Positions 49,216 through 61,166 of a stretch of 64,000 nt of DNA are shown piece by piece (the first letter of the stretch is position 1; every line of letters starts with the position of its first letter). Under the pieces are notes generated by a model, which ran no database searches, was not told the origin of the DNA, and saw only the letters and a program-made list of their open reading frames with translations. The stretch is from assembly GCA_963921795.1 (NCBI GenBank), contig OY997639.1:49343395-49407394 (forward strand). Reading direction: 5' to 3'. Made by a program: the position numbers and the translations under genes. Origin of the DNA: Nannobrachium achirus (Eukaryota > Chordata > Actinopteri > Myctophiformes > Myctophidae).

Positions 49216-50364
49216 TACTTTACACCACTGGTTGCTGCTACTGCAGCCTGGCTGCTGCTGGGAAACCCTTGTGGTGGTGGGCTCTCTTATGTGATGTGCT
49301 GCCAGCCCCAAAACAATTCGCACCACAGAGTAAGGCATCCAATATCAAAGTCACTATTCGACGTTGTTCACCGAAGTCGAATATATATCTTTTTTTCTCT
49401 ATTTTTTTTTAAATACATATTATTTCTTCATGGTTTATACAGTTTGGCTAGATAGGAAGTCATAAGAATGAGTTGTCAATGCCCCTGGTAGATGATTTTG
49501 TTAATGCTCTAATACTGATGTCATGGGTCAAGTTTCGTCTCCCGGAAACCAATTACCAGTGGGAAAAACAGCGGCCAGCCGGCAACTCGATGTCATGATG
49601 GAGGAAGAGCCAGCTAATGCAACTGTCACTACTAGACCGAGAATTGTTCGTTTTTACTGGATGAAAAAAATGTATATACATTTCCTGTCGAATATTCGAC
49701 TATTCGAATATTTTAAGGTATTCGAATTCGAATACTAAAAATCACTATTCGTAAATGCCCTACCACTTTATTCAATTTGACACATTTTATACGCATATTT
49801 GCGTCACGGTAGGTGTGTAAAGAACAAAGAAACAAGCTAATATTTCTCATTTTCAGGTCGCTTATTCGCGTCGTGTTGCCAATTCACCAGTGCGTAATGA
49901 CCTTCAGGATGGAAACAAATCCCCCCCCCCTGAAAATTGCAATTCCAATAACAGCCAGGATGAAGGACCGCATGGTTAAACTGGTATCAGTCTTTATGCT
50001 TATTGGTTCAGACTGAGAATTAATATGATGCTCTTCAACCACGAGATTCAATTTATCATGCGGGATCAGCACCCTTTCATACTGTACCACATCGTGGAAT
50101 TAATTTCCCTTTGATCAAATGCGGCATCATTTTGCACTGATGATATTGCACATTGTGAATTTCGTGCTATTTTGATTAATTACAGCAAGCGTAAATTGAG
50201 CATCTTCCATTGTTTTACACAGACGGCTATACAGATAAATGAGAGCGGTGTGATGAATCACACCATGTTCACACATTGCAGTTCTGTGTTACCAACAATA
50301 CTATGGGCTGATGCCCAAAGAGCCAGAGTACTGAACACAACAATCCAACACTTTGTGAACAGTG
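49216..50364. other. eif3h intron; TE remnants, no gene
   Basis: CGAATATTCGACTATTCGAA at 49688 and surrounding TTCGAA motifs, ending CGTAAATGCCCTACC (49765), look like one end of a hAT MITE. The opposite end is not clear. The rest is unremarkable. Confidence 0.45.
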
Positions 50365-51200
50365 GTACCAGCTAGTGGTGGGCGATTTGGAAAAATACAA
50401 TATCACAATATTCACGATCTTACCACGATTCTTTTTCATGTTGGTTTTCATGGTTATTTTTCAAGTTAATTAACAGTACAACCACCTACAAGGTAACAAA
50501 AACAGACCAAGTGTTCCTCAAAGTAGGGTCCAGGGACTCTCTGGGTTCCCTTTGGGAAGTCTAAATTTGACCCTTAAAGGAGTAGTTCACCCCCAAAATG
50601 ACCGTTTTCTATTGCTACTACTGGACAACTAAATTTCCCCCTTGGGATAATAAAGGTATCTATCTATCTATTGATTAGTCACACCATGGAGACTAGAGTT
50701 CAATAATATTTTTAGTTTTTTATCGCATTCCTAAGACAAAAATGTGATAACAATAAATTTACCCCCATTCGTTCAATGGGGGTAAATTTACTCGAATAAA
50801 ATTTTTGTCTTAGGAATGTGACAAAAACCAAAAAATATTATTGAACTCTAGTCTCCATGGCGTGACTAATCAATAGAAAAAGTCATTTTGGGGGTGAACT
50901 ACTCCTTTAAGTATGTAACTCTGACAGTATACAAATGAAACCAAATGGACCCGTAAAAATGTAGACCTCCCAAAGGGGAAACATTGACATTTTGAAAGTT
51001 TGAGAACCACTGATTTAGACCAAAATGCAGGTTTAAATGGATTCTGCAATGAATCTCTGTATTAACAATTCAACAGGATTTTTTTATAAGGCTCCCTCAT
51101 TGTATCACGATATATACAATATCTCTGAAAAGGCATATCGTGGAGACATTGTATCGTCTCAGCGATATTTATCACCATATCACCCAACCCTAGTACCAGC
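50365..51200. mobile_element. hAT MITE with perfect duplication GTACCAGC, holding a TTAA MITE
   Basis: The element at 50373-51192 begins TAGTGGTGGGCGATTTGGAA and ends CATATCACCCAACCCTA. GTACCAGC flanks it exactly at 50365-50372 and 51193-51200. Sub-terminal CACGAT/ATCGTG motifs are typical of this fish family. A 329-bp MITE is inserted at 50578-50906. A partial relative without that insertion lies at 52512-52735. Confidence 0.95.
50574..50910. mobile_element. Palindromic MITE with TTAA duplication (piggyBac-like)
   Basis: TTAA at 50574-50577 and 50907-50910 flank AGGAGTAGTTCACCCCCAAA ... TTTTGGGGGTGAACTACTCC. The whole element is nearly palindromic, with its centre at ACCCCCATTCGTTCAATGGG (about 50770). 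TTAA target and terminal CCC/GGG-type repeats point to the piggyBac group, although the termini are longer than usual. Two broken relatives lie at 20703-21052. Confidence 0.9.
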
Positions 51201-52505
51201 ATGTGATGATTTTCACTCTCAAGGTACAAATGGTCATAACGCCTCCAACCCCAAGCTTGTGTATATGCTCACCATACTTAGGTGAGTGTGCGTGCGTGTG
51301 TGCGTGCACACTCTCCAGATCAGATGGAACTGGCTGTGTGCAAACAACAGTGAGGGTAGCAGTGAACCATGAGTGCTTCAGGTTTGTGAAAATGAGCCAA
51401 GAGAGCATGGATGGGAGAGATGCATTGCCAGAAAAACTATTTCCTAAAATATAAGGCCTATACATATACCACTGTAGTGAGTGACTCAGATCTGGAAACG
51501 GGAAAGAGCACAGACAACTTTGGCTGAGAGTGTGAACCAGAGACTGTTATGAAACACAAGCCCTACATGTATTTTCAGACGGCACACAGCACGTCCCCTA
51601 GACAAGCCTCAGTGTCTGGCATTGATTTGCAGTCATTTCCAATCACCGTTCCTAAGGTCCTGCTGCAACCATGGCCCTTAATGCCATTTGCTGTAATAAA
51701 AAAGGACGAGGTTTCCGTTTAGATGTGGGCGCGAAAGGAATCGCAAGCTGAATAATGCATCAAATCTTACAATGAAAAGGTTCAATTATTCAGAAAGGTC
51801 AACCAGCCTCCCGATCAATGGTGAATTAGAAATCAAAGTGCATCAAGGGGTTTCCTATCATCAGTGATTCTGTTTTAAGGCCAGGTTCAACAGCAGCATG
51901 CACATGTTATGTGTGACGGGGTCTGGTCCTTCCTCTGCCACAGAGAACAATAGAGGAAATGGCTTCGACTGTATTGATCAGCGGCCAGCAGAGGGTCGAT
52001 AATCAGGGAAATTAGTATAGAGGGCATCAAATATTGTTTTACGCAGCTGCCAAGGAAATTATGTTAAGTTGACTGCCAAGCTTACGGTTACCGTTTTAGC
52101 ATAATGCAGCCTTTCTTAAAAAGATGGGCACAGACTCAAAATGGGTCACTGGCCCGTTTCTGCTGGGAATAATACAGTATGTTTTCACAAGCCTGGGTCT
52201 CTGGGTGTGAAACAATATTTCATTTGGATCCCAGGCTAAAAATGTTTCACAACCCTTCTTTACAGCTTTAGTTTAAATATCTCTCCCAGCAGACTTAACC
52301 ACTGCCCTCTTTGTTAGTCATCCAGTTAGTTAGTTACCTTGTTAGGAACATTGCAGCAGTCACAGCCCCAATTAATGGCTACCCGATTACAATATTAAGT
52401 GTAACGACTTCTGCCATTTTAAATTACGGGTTTGAAGAAGCATTGTTGTATCAATGTCAATAATGCTAGTATTCTTGCCGTTAGGGGGGAAACAATTCCC
52501 ATGGT
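51201..52505. other. eif3h intron; nothing recognised
   Basis: Unique-looking sequence. Confidence 0.35.
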
Positions 52506-52511
52506 GTAGAG

Positions 52512-52746
52512 TAGGGGTGGGCGATATGGAAAAATACAATATCACGATATTTTCCCAAGCTGTATCACGATACACGATTTTATCACAATTCTTTTGGTTT
52601 TGATGGTTATTTTTCAAGTTACTTGACAAAAACTAGACTCTCTGGGTTCCTTTTGGGAGGTCTAAATTGAACTTTACAAGTATGTACCTCTGACAGTATA
52701 CAAATGAAACCAAATGGACCCGTAAGGGTCCATTTGGTTTCATTTG
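52512..52746. mobile_element. Partial relative of the 50.4-kb hAT MITE, ending in a snapback
   Basis: TAGGGGTGGGCGATATGGAA at 52513 is the left terminus. The sequence follows the relative through ACTTTACAAGTATGTACCTC to CAAATGAAACCAAATGGACC (52701). At 52726 it turns back on itself instead of continuing as the relative does. The right half is absent. Confidence 0.85.
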
Positions 52747-53996
52747 CGTGGGTGGGGGTTTCCCAGAACTCATGTGTGTTTCAAAGTACACCAGCGCCGC
52801 CGCCGTACCGTACCGCGCATCGCGGTAAAATGCGGTAAAATGCGATCGTATCGATCTCGCTATGAAACACCAGTAGCAGGCATGTTATGTTGTGTTTGAT
52901 TACTAGTTCGTAGTGCTCCTATTCTGACTGTTTCTTTGGTTAGCAAAAAAGTCTTGTTTAATTTAATGACTATAGAGAAACTGGACAGATTTGTGTGATG
53001 TTTGGACAAAGTCTGTAGGAGTACCGTCAAGAAATGTGTTTTGCAACCATCAGCCTTGTGGTGGGGCTATAACAGGCCCATCTTTAAAATTCGGGCAGAG
53101 GTTCTGCTCTGGCATCCAGGGAGTGCGGGTGCAGTTTCGCTGCGAACTGCGAAACGGTGCCATTGATTATCTGTTCACAGACGGACACACACACGGACGG
53201 ACCGAGAGGGTGCAAAACATAGTCTCGGACATGCCTTTCGGCCTGGCGGAGACAATAATGGACGAATACACTTTTATTTGTATCTTTAACTCGGCATGGT
53301 ATGCTGCCGAGCAGCCAGCAACAACGGATGCGTTTCAGCGTTAAGCCGCCTTCAGCATTGTCTTCTTATATTTCACTTTAATGTTTGCTGTTTTTTGCAA
53401 TATTACATAATACAATTTTGTGTTAATTCAGTGAATATGCAATATTATTTTACATTTTTGCCACACTAAAGAGAATGGGGCCCCACCATTTCTTTTTTTA
53501 AATAACCCAATTGCTTTGTCAAAACCGATTCTGTACTATGGTCCCTGTTGCTGCTAAGCCCCAGTGTTGGCCTGGGGAGGGTTTAGATAACCACATGCCT
53601 CCCCGGATAGAGAGTCGCCAGCTGCTTCTTTTCACCCCAGCGCAAAGAACTTCACCAGGAGAGCATAACGGCTACTGACCAGGCGCCATGACTAACCAGT
53701 ACAAGTCACCAGTGCAGCAACAAGGATGCAACCCCCTGCTGGCTTCCCACCAGGAACACTGCCAACAGGCTCTGAGCAAAACACTATATCTATGTTCCCA
53801 GAAGGTAGCATAGCCATTTCCTGTTCCCCTTTTGTTTCCCATAGCTTTGTTTGATTGGCTCAGCAGCAGATTTGAACCTGAAAAAAAAAACTAAACAAAT
53901 ACCATGCACCAAAAGGGATCTTATTTTTGACTGCATAACATTCAAGTTGGCCAAATAAATATATACCTTGTGGTTTGAAAGTATAGACCACACTGC
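52747..53996. other. eif3h intron; unexplained open frame 52991-53344
   Basis: The plus-strand frame (117 codons) contains several Cys and GLAETIMDEY but no domain I know. The surrounding GTAAAATGCGGTAAAATGCG repeat and GGACACACACACGGACGGAC suggest TE-derived sequence. I do not call a gene. Confidence 0.35.
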
Positions 53997-54009
53997 ATAA
54001 CAATATAAA

Positions 54010-55022
54010 TATAGTACTAGTAAGACGCCTCAGGGCGAGGTCACGCCACAGTGATGTGGACATCAGGGATCTCCCTGGCATCACAGGGATCTCCATTTTA
54101 GTCTAGTAATTCTAGGAAAAAAATCCACTCAGGTTGGAAAAAATTGTGTTATTTAGTTTCTCAACTGATTCTGACAGGAAATTAGGTCTACTAGCCAGGA
54201 TAAAAAATCTACCATAATCTGCTCACTGCAAATACCCACAGTGGCCAAATCAAGTTGGGCTCCCATCGACTTTCTATACAGGAGGAAAATACCCAGAAAA
54301 ATATCTGCTTTAAGTAGGATGTGAGGTGTCTAACTAGGGGTTTGTCATGATGCTGAATCCATTGCAAGCATTTGTTTTGCACAAAAAACATTCCTTGGGC
54401 TAAAAATGGCCCCAGAAAATGATGGTTTAGTGATGAAAAGTGATGAGTCATCACTTTTCATCAGTTTTGTGGGCGTTTTCTGGGGCCAATGAATGTTTTT
54501 TTGTGCAAAACAAATGCTTGCAATGGATTCAGCATCATGACAAACCCCTAGTTAGACCCCTCACATCCTACTTAAAGCAGATGTTTTTTCGGGGTATTTT
54601 CCTCCTGTATAGAAAGTCGATGGGAGCCCAACTTGATTTGGCCACTGTGGGTATTTGCAGTGAGCAGATTATGGTAGATTTTTTATCCTGGCTAGTAGAC
54701 CTAATTTCCTGTCAGAATCAGTTGAAAAACTAAATAACACAATTTTTTCCAACCTCAGCTTTATTTTTACTGGACTATATCTCCATATATGGGCATAAAA
54801 GGGATTGTTCCCCCGGCATCACAGGGATCTCTCTAACAGGGCATCATTAATATTGATGACATCAGGGAACTCCATATATGGGCATAAAAGGTTTTCTGTT
54901 AGTGTGACATCACAGTGAAGCCAACGTGTGACGTCAGAGCAGCAAACCCTGTTTGTTTGAGTGGTTCCCCTGGCATCACAGTGACATCAGAGCATGATGT
55001 CAGAGCGGCAAACCCATAGACC
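54010..55022. repeat. CCATATATGG family, copy B, split by a fold-back
   Basis: Begins CTAGTAAGACGCCTCAGGGC (54015) and ends GAGCGGCAAACCCATAG (55020). Modules match 10690-11090 in order. The fold-back at 54097-54778 lies inside one GATCTCCATATATGGGC unit. Confidence 0.85.
54089..54786. mobile_element. About 680-bp fold-back MITE, duplication ATCTCCAT
   Basis: The two arms (54097-54447 and 54457-54778) are near-perfect inverses across almost their whole length, including GAATCCATTGCAAGCATTTG and its partner. The axis lies near 54450 (ATGAGTCAT). ATCTCCAT occurs at 54089-54096 and 54779-54786, suggesting an 8-bp duplication and so a hAT-like mechanism. No open frame is plausible, since any frame is mirrored. 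Confidence 0.9.
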
Positions 55023-57390
55023 ATAAAAATGTGTACACGTCTACACCGACGGACACGGACAAGCTGTGACGTTTCTCATAGTAAACTGCGACCTTTAGCC
55101 GCTTCAACAGTTCTTTGGAAATGAGCTACATAAATAAATTTTCATACATGCAATCCATCACTACCATCAACATTATCATCTCTGGTCAGAACAATGCCAT
55201 TTTCTCGAGTGGAACCGCATTCATTCAGCCCAAGACACGACAATGACATTGACAAATGTGGCTGCAGATTGGAAAATGAGACAAAGGGAAAAACATTAAA
55301 TAAAAGCCATTATCTTTGCTTTCTTTGAGGGGCTGGAGACAGTGGGTGGGGGGTGTAGAGAGATGGACACCGCTATCCAAGGGCAGCGCTATGCAGCAAT
55401 GTGACAACTTTGGGAAACAATTTCATCTTGCCAGACATCCCATCGGCAGTCATGCCCCCCTTTCAAGTCACATCAAAAACAAAGCCTTAGCTTCGACTTC
55501 GGAGTACTGTAGTAATGAAACAAAATGTTATAGGGTTGAGTGAAGTATTGGCCTAGGTCAATTTGACAATTTGCAACAAATGATTGGGCTGGCCCTGACG
55601 GCTAGGCATGTGCATCCTAGATACCTTTACACGCGGGATACCTCATTTAGTTCACAGGTTGCTTGTTTAATGTGACAGCGACAAACGGTGCAAAAGCACA
55701 ACATCCCCTGCTGTGCGTCACCACAGTGCGCGAGGAAGCATGGTGCGTTTTGCACCATAGCAGGCAGCACATATGTATGACACATGGAGTTGATACAGTG
55801 CCAGGTTCCCATAGCCACCCACAGCAAGGTTTTACATTAGCAGCTTCACATCTGTTGCTCCGTTCACAGCAGTGGCTGTGAGCTATATCGTGATAAATGA
55901 CTGCGGATCAATTCTCCTGATGGTGAGAACCTGCGAGTCCTGAATATGCATATTAACCCATTAAGACGAGACTACGAATGCCTTCTAAATCAAGCTGTAG
56001 TACTCAAACTCAAAAGATTTTTCTAAAAATGTATAAAGATGTACAAGCTCGCAGCGTGGCATGAAGTGACGCGCTGTGAGCTTGTATGTATGCTATTTTT
56101 GAATAGCCAATGCTAAAATCTAAAATGACACCTGCTTTCCCGGCTTGAATGGGTTGTTAAAAGGTAAACCAGAGGACGATATGGAGCTCCTGATAATTGA
56201 GGTCATATCCCCCATGTAAAGAAATGTAATAAATAAAAAAGCACATTGATACTGCGTTTAAAACTCTGGATTCCCCACTTCCTACAAGCAACGTTTTTGT
56301 AAAACAGCCTTTAAGATTGCAGTTCCTAGTCAGGAGCTCAGGCATAATACCATTCCATTACTCACAATGTATTGACTTGATATCAAAACGGCTGTGCACG
56401 CCACCATCAACAGTAAACAATTTTACTTTTAGAAGATTGTACGGTTTTTATATGATTTTGTGAAATTGTAAAATGTTAAAAACATAGTTGTTGTCGTGTG
56501 GGAGTGCATGTCTCATAAATAAGGCTAGTCATTCCTGCAACTGACATGGGTTCAAAACTAAACCCCCTCACCCTCCCCGCCTCTCTCTCTCTCACAGTTC
56601 CTGTCTCTCTGTCTGGTATAAAGCATAAAATGCCAAAAATAAATCTAAAAACAAAAAAACAATACATTTGTTGCTGATGCTTGTAAACAACTATAAAACC
56701 CACACTTGAGTGCAGGAGGCCATTTTCTCCCTACCATGGCAGCTCAACCACACAGAGATCAGTAATGACATTCTACCACCCCACGCATAAAGGAGTGCAG
56801 CTTGAAATTTCTTTATTTCTGTTTAACATGCCTTGATATTTTCATGGAACACGATCTCGATTCAGATGATTAGTCACAAGGATGAGGATTAATCATATTC
56901 ATAGGCAAATTTACAATTAACTTACATATATCCTATTTATTTAGGTGTAGCTGGCAACAAGAACCTATATATTTTGTAAGCATGAAAAAACAATTATGTG
57001 TACTTTTCTATGACCAACTAAAATAATTTAGTGCAGATTACAATAAGTACTACAAAATAATGATTTGCCATACACACCGTTATGGCCCTGGTATGGTGGC
57101 CAAACTGCTTAGCTGACATAGATTAAGGAGCAGGGAGTTCCCCGACATTGAATCAATTTTAATTTAGGACTGTGATCAATCATTGCAATGAAACCAGCCT
57201 TTAGGCATTAAGTGATACGGCGACATTTAATTTTTGAGCGATGCAAGCCACTCCAATACGTGACTTTGTGTGTATGTTCATGTGTATATGTACGTCCCTA
57301 TCCCGTATGTCCCTTTTTTGATTGGACAATATCCAACCCCCTGCGACATCATGTGGGTCTATATACGCCATCATCATGTACTTAGTATAC
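55023..57390. other. eif3h intron; palindrome copy at 56030-56100
   Basis: ATGTACAAGCTCGCAGCGTG and its partner GCGCTGTGAGCTTGTATGTA form a diverged copy of the recurring palindrome, with TGCTATTTTTG at the right edge. Nothing else is recognised. Confidence 0.45.
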
Positions 57391-57431
57391 TACTCGAAAC
57401 CACAATGTTTCTTCAGGAGCAGTACACACAG

Positions 57432-57730
57432 TAGGGATGGGACGATATGAAAATGTCAAATCACAATTATTGTGACAAAAGAAATTGCGATTTATGATAT
57501 TATCGCAATTTTCAAAATCCATTATCTTGGGCGGAACATTTGATAGAGAGTGAAAAAAAGGCTGTTTCAAGTATGTATATTATAAGTACCTTTAACCAAA
57601 GGGTTTAAGTGGTATCGGATATGCAGCTTGGGAAAATAAAAAGTGAATTGATCCCAGTGCATGACAGAGGACAATATCACGATTTATTAAATCTCCACAA
57701 TACGATTATCGTGTATCGTCCCATCCCTAA
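57432..57730. mobile_element. hAT-like MITE (TAGGGATGGGACGATAT / ATCGTCCCATCCCTA)
   Basis: The termini are clear inverted repeats, with ATCGCAATT / AATTGCGAT motifs inside. The flanks carry a tandem duplication of about 40 bp (ACTCGAAACCACAATGTTTC at 57393; ACTCGAAACCACAATTCCAT at 57729) in place of a clean 8-bp repeat. Confidence 0.8.
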
Positions 57731-58286
57731 CTCGAAACCACAATTCCATCAGGAACAGTATACACAGTATTTTTGTTAAATCTGTTTAAGTCTTTACTTT
57801 CATGAGGCATTTGTCACAGTGGGCAAACAAAGTATTTATATTGAATGGGTGATGGGCATTGACTACAATGCGTTTGATTTTGACTGTTGACTGGGTCAAA
57901 ATCAAACCCATCAAGCTCAAACTCCAGGCTGAGCGTAGATCGATCAGGTGTCAAAGCAGAGGTGACACGGGATGATTCAAAAGGCCCCCCTACAGTTTCT
58001 GAAGACATGGGACACCAGACACAGTTCACGTGTTGACCACAATGTCCCAGGTTCAAGCCTGGCTTGGGGAGCTGTGTCCCCCCTTCTGTTCTGTGCTGTC
58101 TCTCTTCTCTGTACTGTCAGATCACCTAAATATATGTATTATTCTAGGGTCTGTAAAATAATACTTTTTACAAGCCACTGTGACTTCATTCCCCCACAGG
58201 TCTTAGACCTGTGCGCTCTGTAGGCGGAGATCTCCAATTGTCTGGCTACGGGAGACTAGGCTATATATACTGTTGCATGCTCTGAC
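57731..58286. other. eif3h intron just downstream of exon; nothing recognised
   Basis: No structure beyond short open frames. Confidence 0.4.
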
Positions 58287-58436
58287 CTGCTGGAGAGGTT
58301 GAGCAGCTCGTGCTTGTCAGCGACCGTCGACTTCTCCTCCAGCTCCCACATGAGCACGTTGATGAGATGGGAGTTCTTGATCACGATGGGCACCTCCTCG
58401 AACATGTGCTCAAATCCAATGTTGGCCTTCTTAAGG
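58287..58436 (-). CDS. eif3h: eif3h coding exon (probably exon 5): [19 protein letters not shown] region
   Basis: The 150-nt exon encodes [16 protein letters not shown] followed by [20 protein letters not shown] and [12 protein letters not shown]. It is almost identical to vertebrate eIF3h. The acceptor is ...ATAAG before 58436 and the donor is GTCAGA at 58286. The exon starts in phase 2 and ends with AG of a Ser codon completed by T of the next exon. This segment follows the MPN domain and should belong to the helical part that packs in the eIF3 core. The flanking introns are 2.7 kb upstream and 13.2 kb downstream. Short purine-rich sequence follows the acceptor side at 58440-58600 in plus-strand terms. 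Confidence 0.96.
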
Positions 58437-58711
58437 CTTATGGAGGGAGAGACGCAGCAGGGGTAGAGGGGAGAGAAAGAGGGGATAACAAGGCACAAGA
58501 GGGGAGATTTAGGTGAGAATAATTAAGAAAAGGAAGGGAAAGAGGAAAAAGATGAGGGAGATACAAGAGGATAATGAGTACAGAAAATAATAGGAAACAA
58601 AAGGTACCATGTTCAGAAACATTGTAAAGCACAACATAGTTACAATAGCAAAGAAAACTAGATTTATACTGGGAGCAAGGATTACATAAATACAAAATAC
58701 AACATCTATAC

Positions 58712-58741
58712 TATAATTTTGCGAATGTCTGTCTGAGTGAG

Positions 58742-58782
<41 letters not shown>

Positions 58783-59292
58783 GAGTGTCAGCGTTTCTCC
58801 TCAGTGGCTGGAGCAATTGATCTGAAATCGCATCACCATTAGCATATGAACACACCTGACATAACTGTGAAGCCTGTTTGTCACTTTCACAAATCATATG
58901 CTGTATATTAGCATTTTTATGGTGTAACTACTATCTATTCTGCATCTAGCATGAGGCATATCTATTCTGCATCTAGCATGGGCCAACATGTTTAACCAGC
59001 TCTGTGTGTGCGTGTGCGTGTGTGGGTGGGCGGGGGGGGGGGGGGGGGGGCAGGGGGGGGGGGGGGTGTTGGCTGGCCCTCTTTCAGATGTTGTCATGTA
59101 GATCGGTACACAGTATCTCTGTAGCCTTTAAACGAAACGGGTATTTCTTACATTGATGCTCCTACATATTATCATGCAAGCACCAGAAAGTTACTTTCCA
59201 TCCCTCATATACTGTGTGTACAGTGCACACCCCATAACCCACACACTGCACATCATTTCGGAGCTCATATCTTTGAACGGGTAAGGACTAGT
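58712..59292 (+). mobile_element. Helitron-like repeat, copy 3
   Basis: Begins CTATAATTTTGCGAATGTCT and ends CGGGTAAGGACTAGTT. It includes a (TGTC)n run at 58745-58783, the doubled TCTATTCTGCATCTAGCATG, a G-rich run at 59029-59066 and the GATCGGTACACAGTATCTCT module. It lies 275 bp upstream (in transcript sense) of the exon at 58287-58436. Confidence 0.65.
59029..59066. repeat. Long poly-G run interrupted once
   Basis: Two G runs of 14 or more separated by CA, inside the Helitron-like copy. It is likely to form G-quadruplexes on the plus strand. Confidence 0.95.
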
Positions 59293-60769
59293 TTGCATTT
59301 AATCCACAAAGGACAGACCAACCAAAAATCAACTTAATTGATGGTGAACAAGTCTGCTTAAATAGCCAAATGCTTTCATTTAGTCCTGTTAATTGTGCAA
59401 ATCAGCACTTGATCACGTTCTCTCCAACCCTCTCCCCATTTCGGCTTGCTCTATCTGACATGGTGCTGTTAACACAAAATAGATCTCCAAGTTTGTTTAA
59501 TGTCTCATTTAAAACCAATAACACTGAATGCTTTATTTACCCCACCACTTGAGGTTTGCACTGCAGTTCAGTGTGTGAACTGCAAATTAAATATTGTATG
59601 GCTCTAATGTTGGCCTGTTAAATACATTGTGCTTGTTATGGGATCAATAGGCTCATTGCATTCATCTGTTGGGAGCACTGCGCCAGAATAGAACAAGTTT
59701 ATGACCGTCGAATGTAAGACACATGGAAACAGTCTGCCAAACTGATCAGTTGCTCCTTGTTGGTCATTTTGCAGGATGTTGTTTGGAATTCCAAATAAAC
59801 TGTCTGCTGAAGCAAACTTTAAGATGACAGGTAGCTTCTGCAGAAATGGAAATATTGCCGTCAGTGTGGGTGGGGATTGGCTTATAGGACCAAATCAATA
59901 TGGTTAACATAGTGGGCTATAAAGATCATCTATAATGATAAAAATACCGTTGGTCATACTCATTGGGAAAGAAATCTATCTACCTTTCATTCAAATTTTG
60001 CCCATGAATTATTACCCTCAAAGTGCCCATAAAGTTATTTTTTAAAGGGCTCTATCTGTAGTCGACAGGTCAGGGAGAAGGTAGCCTGGGCTGGCTTCCA
60101 ATTTCGGGCTTTTGATCCGGTCGGGAGCGGAAGAGCTCCTACGTTTTTCTGTAGTCCAAAACGGACTACACTTTGGCCGGAAACAACGACCGGAAACAGT
60201 TTTAACCAGGTTTTAACCCGTACTTGCGCATGCGCTAACTACTTGCGCATGCGCTAAAAAAGTATCTGTGGGCTTATGTAACATCAAATAAACTCAAATG
60301 AAAGAGGTCGCCTTTCCTGACGTAGTTATGTTTAAAAAAAAAAAAGAAGAAGAAAAGAAAAACCTGCGGCACTTTTGAAGTTTTATGACTTGGGGATAAT
60401 TCAGATTCAGATTTCCTGTTCACCCTGGAAATAATGGATTGGAGACAAGTTCGGTGTTGCATAGCGATATTGTCCCTACCTGCCCTTAACTGCCCCCTCT
60501 ATATCACAGGCTTATTGGGAACGCTGACGGCTACAAACTGGCCCTGTAATAACTCATAAGCACTAATGAAAAGCTGCAGAAATTAGCAGGATTGACTACA
60601 GGCCAAACACACTGGGTCAATAATTGAGCGGTTGGCCATAAAGATACAGGTAGGAGAAGAGGGAGAGAAAGTAGGAATGATACAAAGGGGGTAACACTAT
60701 TTTGATATCACGGGGTGGTTACATTTAGGCAAAATACTTTGTGTACATTTGTCAAAAAAATATGTATGT

Positions 60770-60770
<1 letters not shown>
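59293..60770. other. eif3h intron; short repeat CTTGCGCATGCGCTA
   Basis: TACTTGCGCATGCGCTAAC and ACTTGCGCATGCGCTAAAA are adjacent copies at 60222-60260. No other feature was recognised. Confidence 0.45.
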
Positions 60771-60772
<2 letters not shown>

Positions 60773-60810
<38 letters not shown>

Positions 60811-60830
60811 GTGCGTGTCTGTGTGTGTGT
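60773..60830. repeat. (GT)n microsatellite
   Basis: About 35 bp of pure GT and a GTGC-type tail. Confidence 0.95.
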
Positions 60831-60894
60831 GCTTGGACTACTTGTGCTTGGACTACTTGTAATGAGGGCCATTTGGAGAATGGCCCTCATTACA
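60830..60894. repeat. Direct repeat and perfect 16-bp hairpin
   Basis: GCTTGGACTACTTGT occurs twice in tandem (60831-60860). The arms at 60858-60873 and 60879-60894 are exact inverse complements with the loop TGGAG. Confidence 0.95.
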
Positions 60895-61166
60895 CTCATT
60901 TTTAACTGCAATTTAAAAGCAATTAGGCTCGGCCTTGGGGTCAAAAAGGGCATAAACATGGTACATTTGTTTATTAGACGGGCAAGGGTGATCTGAAAAA
61001 TCATTATCATCCATCTCCAACAGCCACTAACTGGCTCCTCACATTGATATGCTGATAGCGGAAGCCCTAGTGTGTCTATACATACATTTGTTTGTGTATA
61101 TCTTATATCAGCTTTGTCACTTCATGAAGTTCCTTAGCATGTAGCTAGAATGTATGAGCAACTCAC

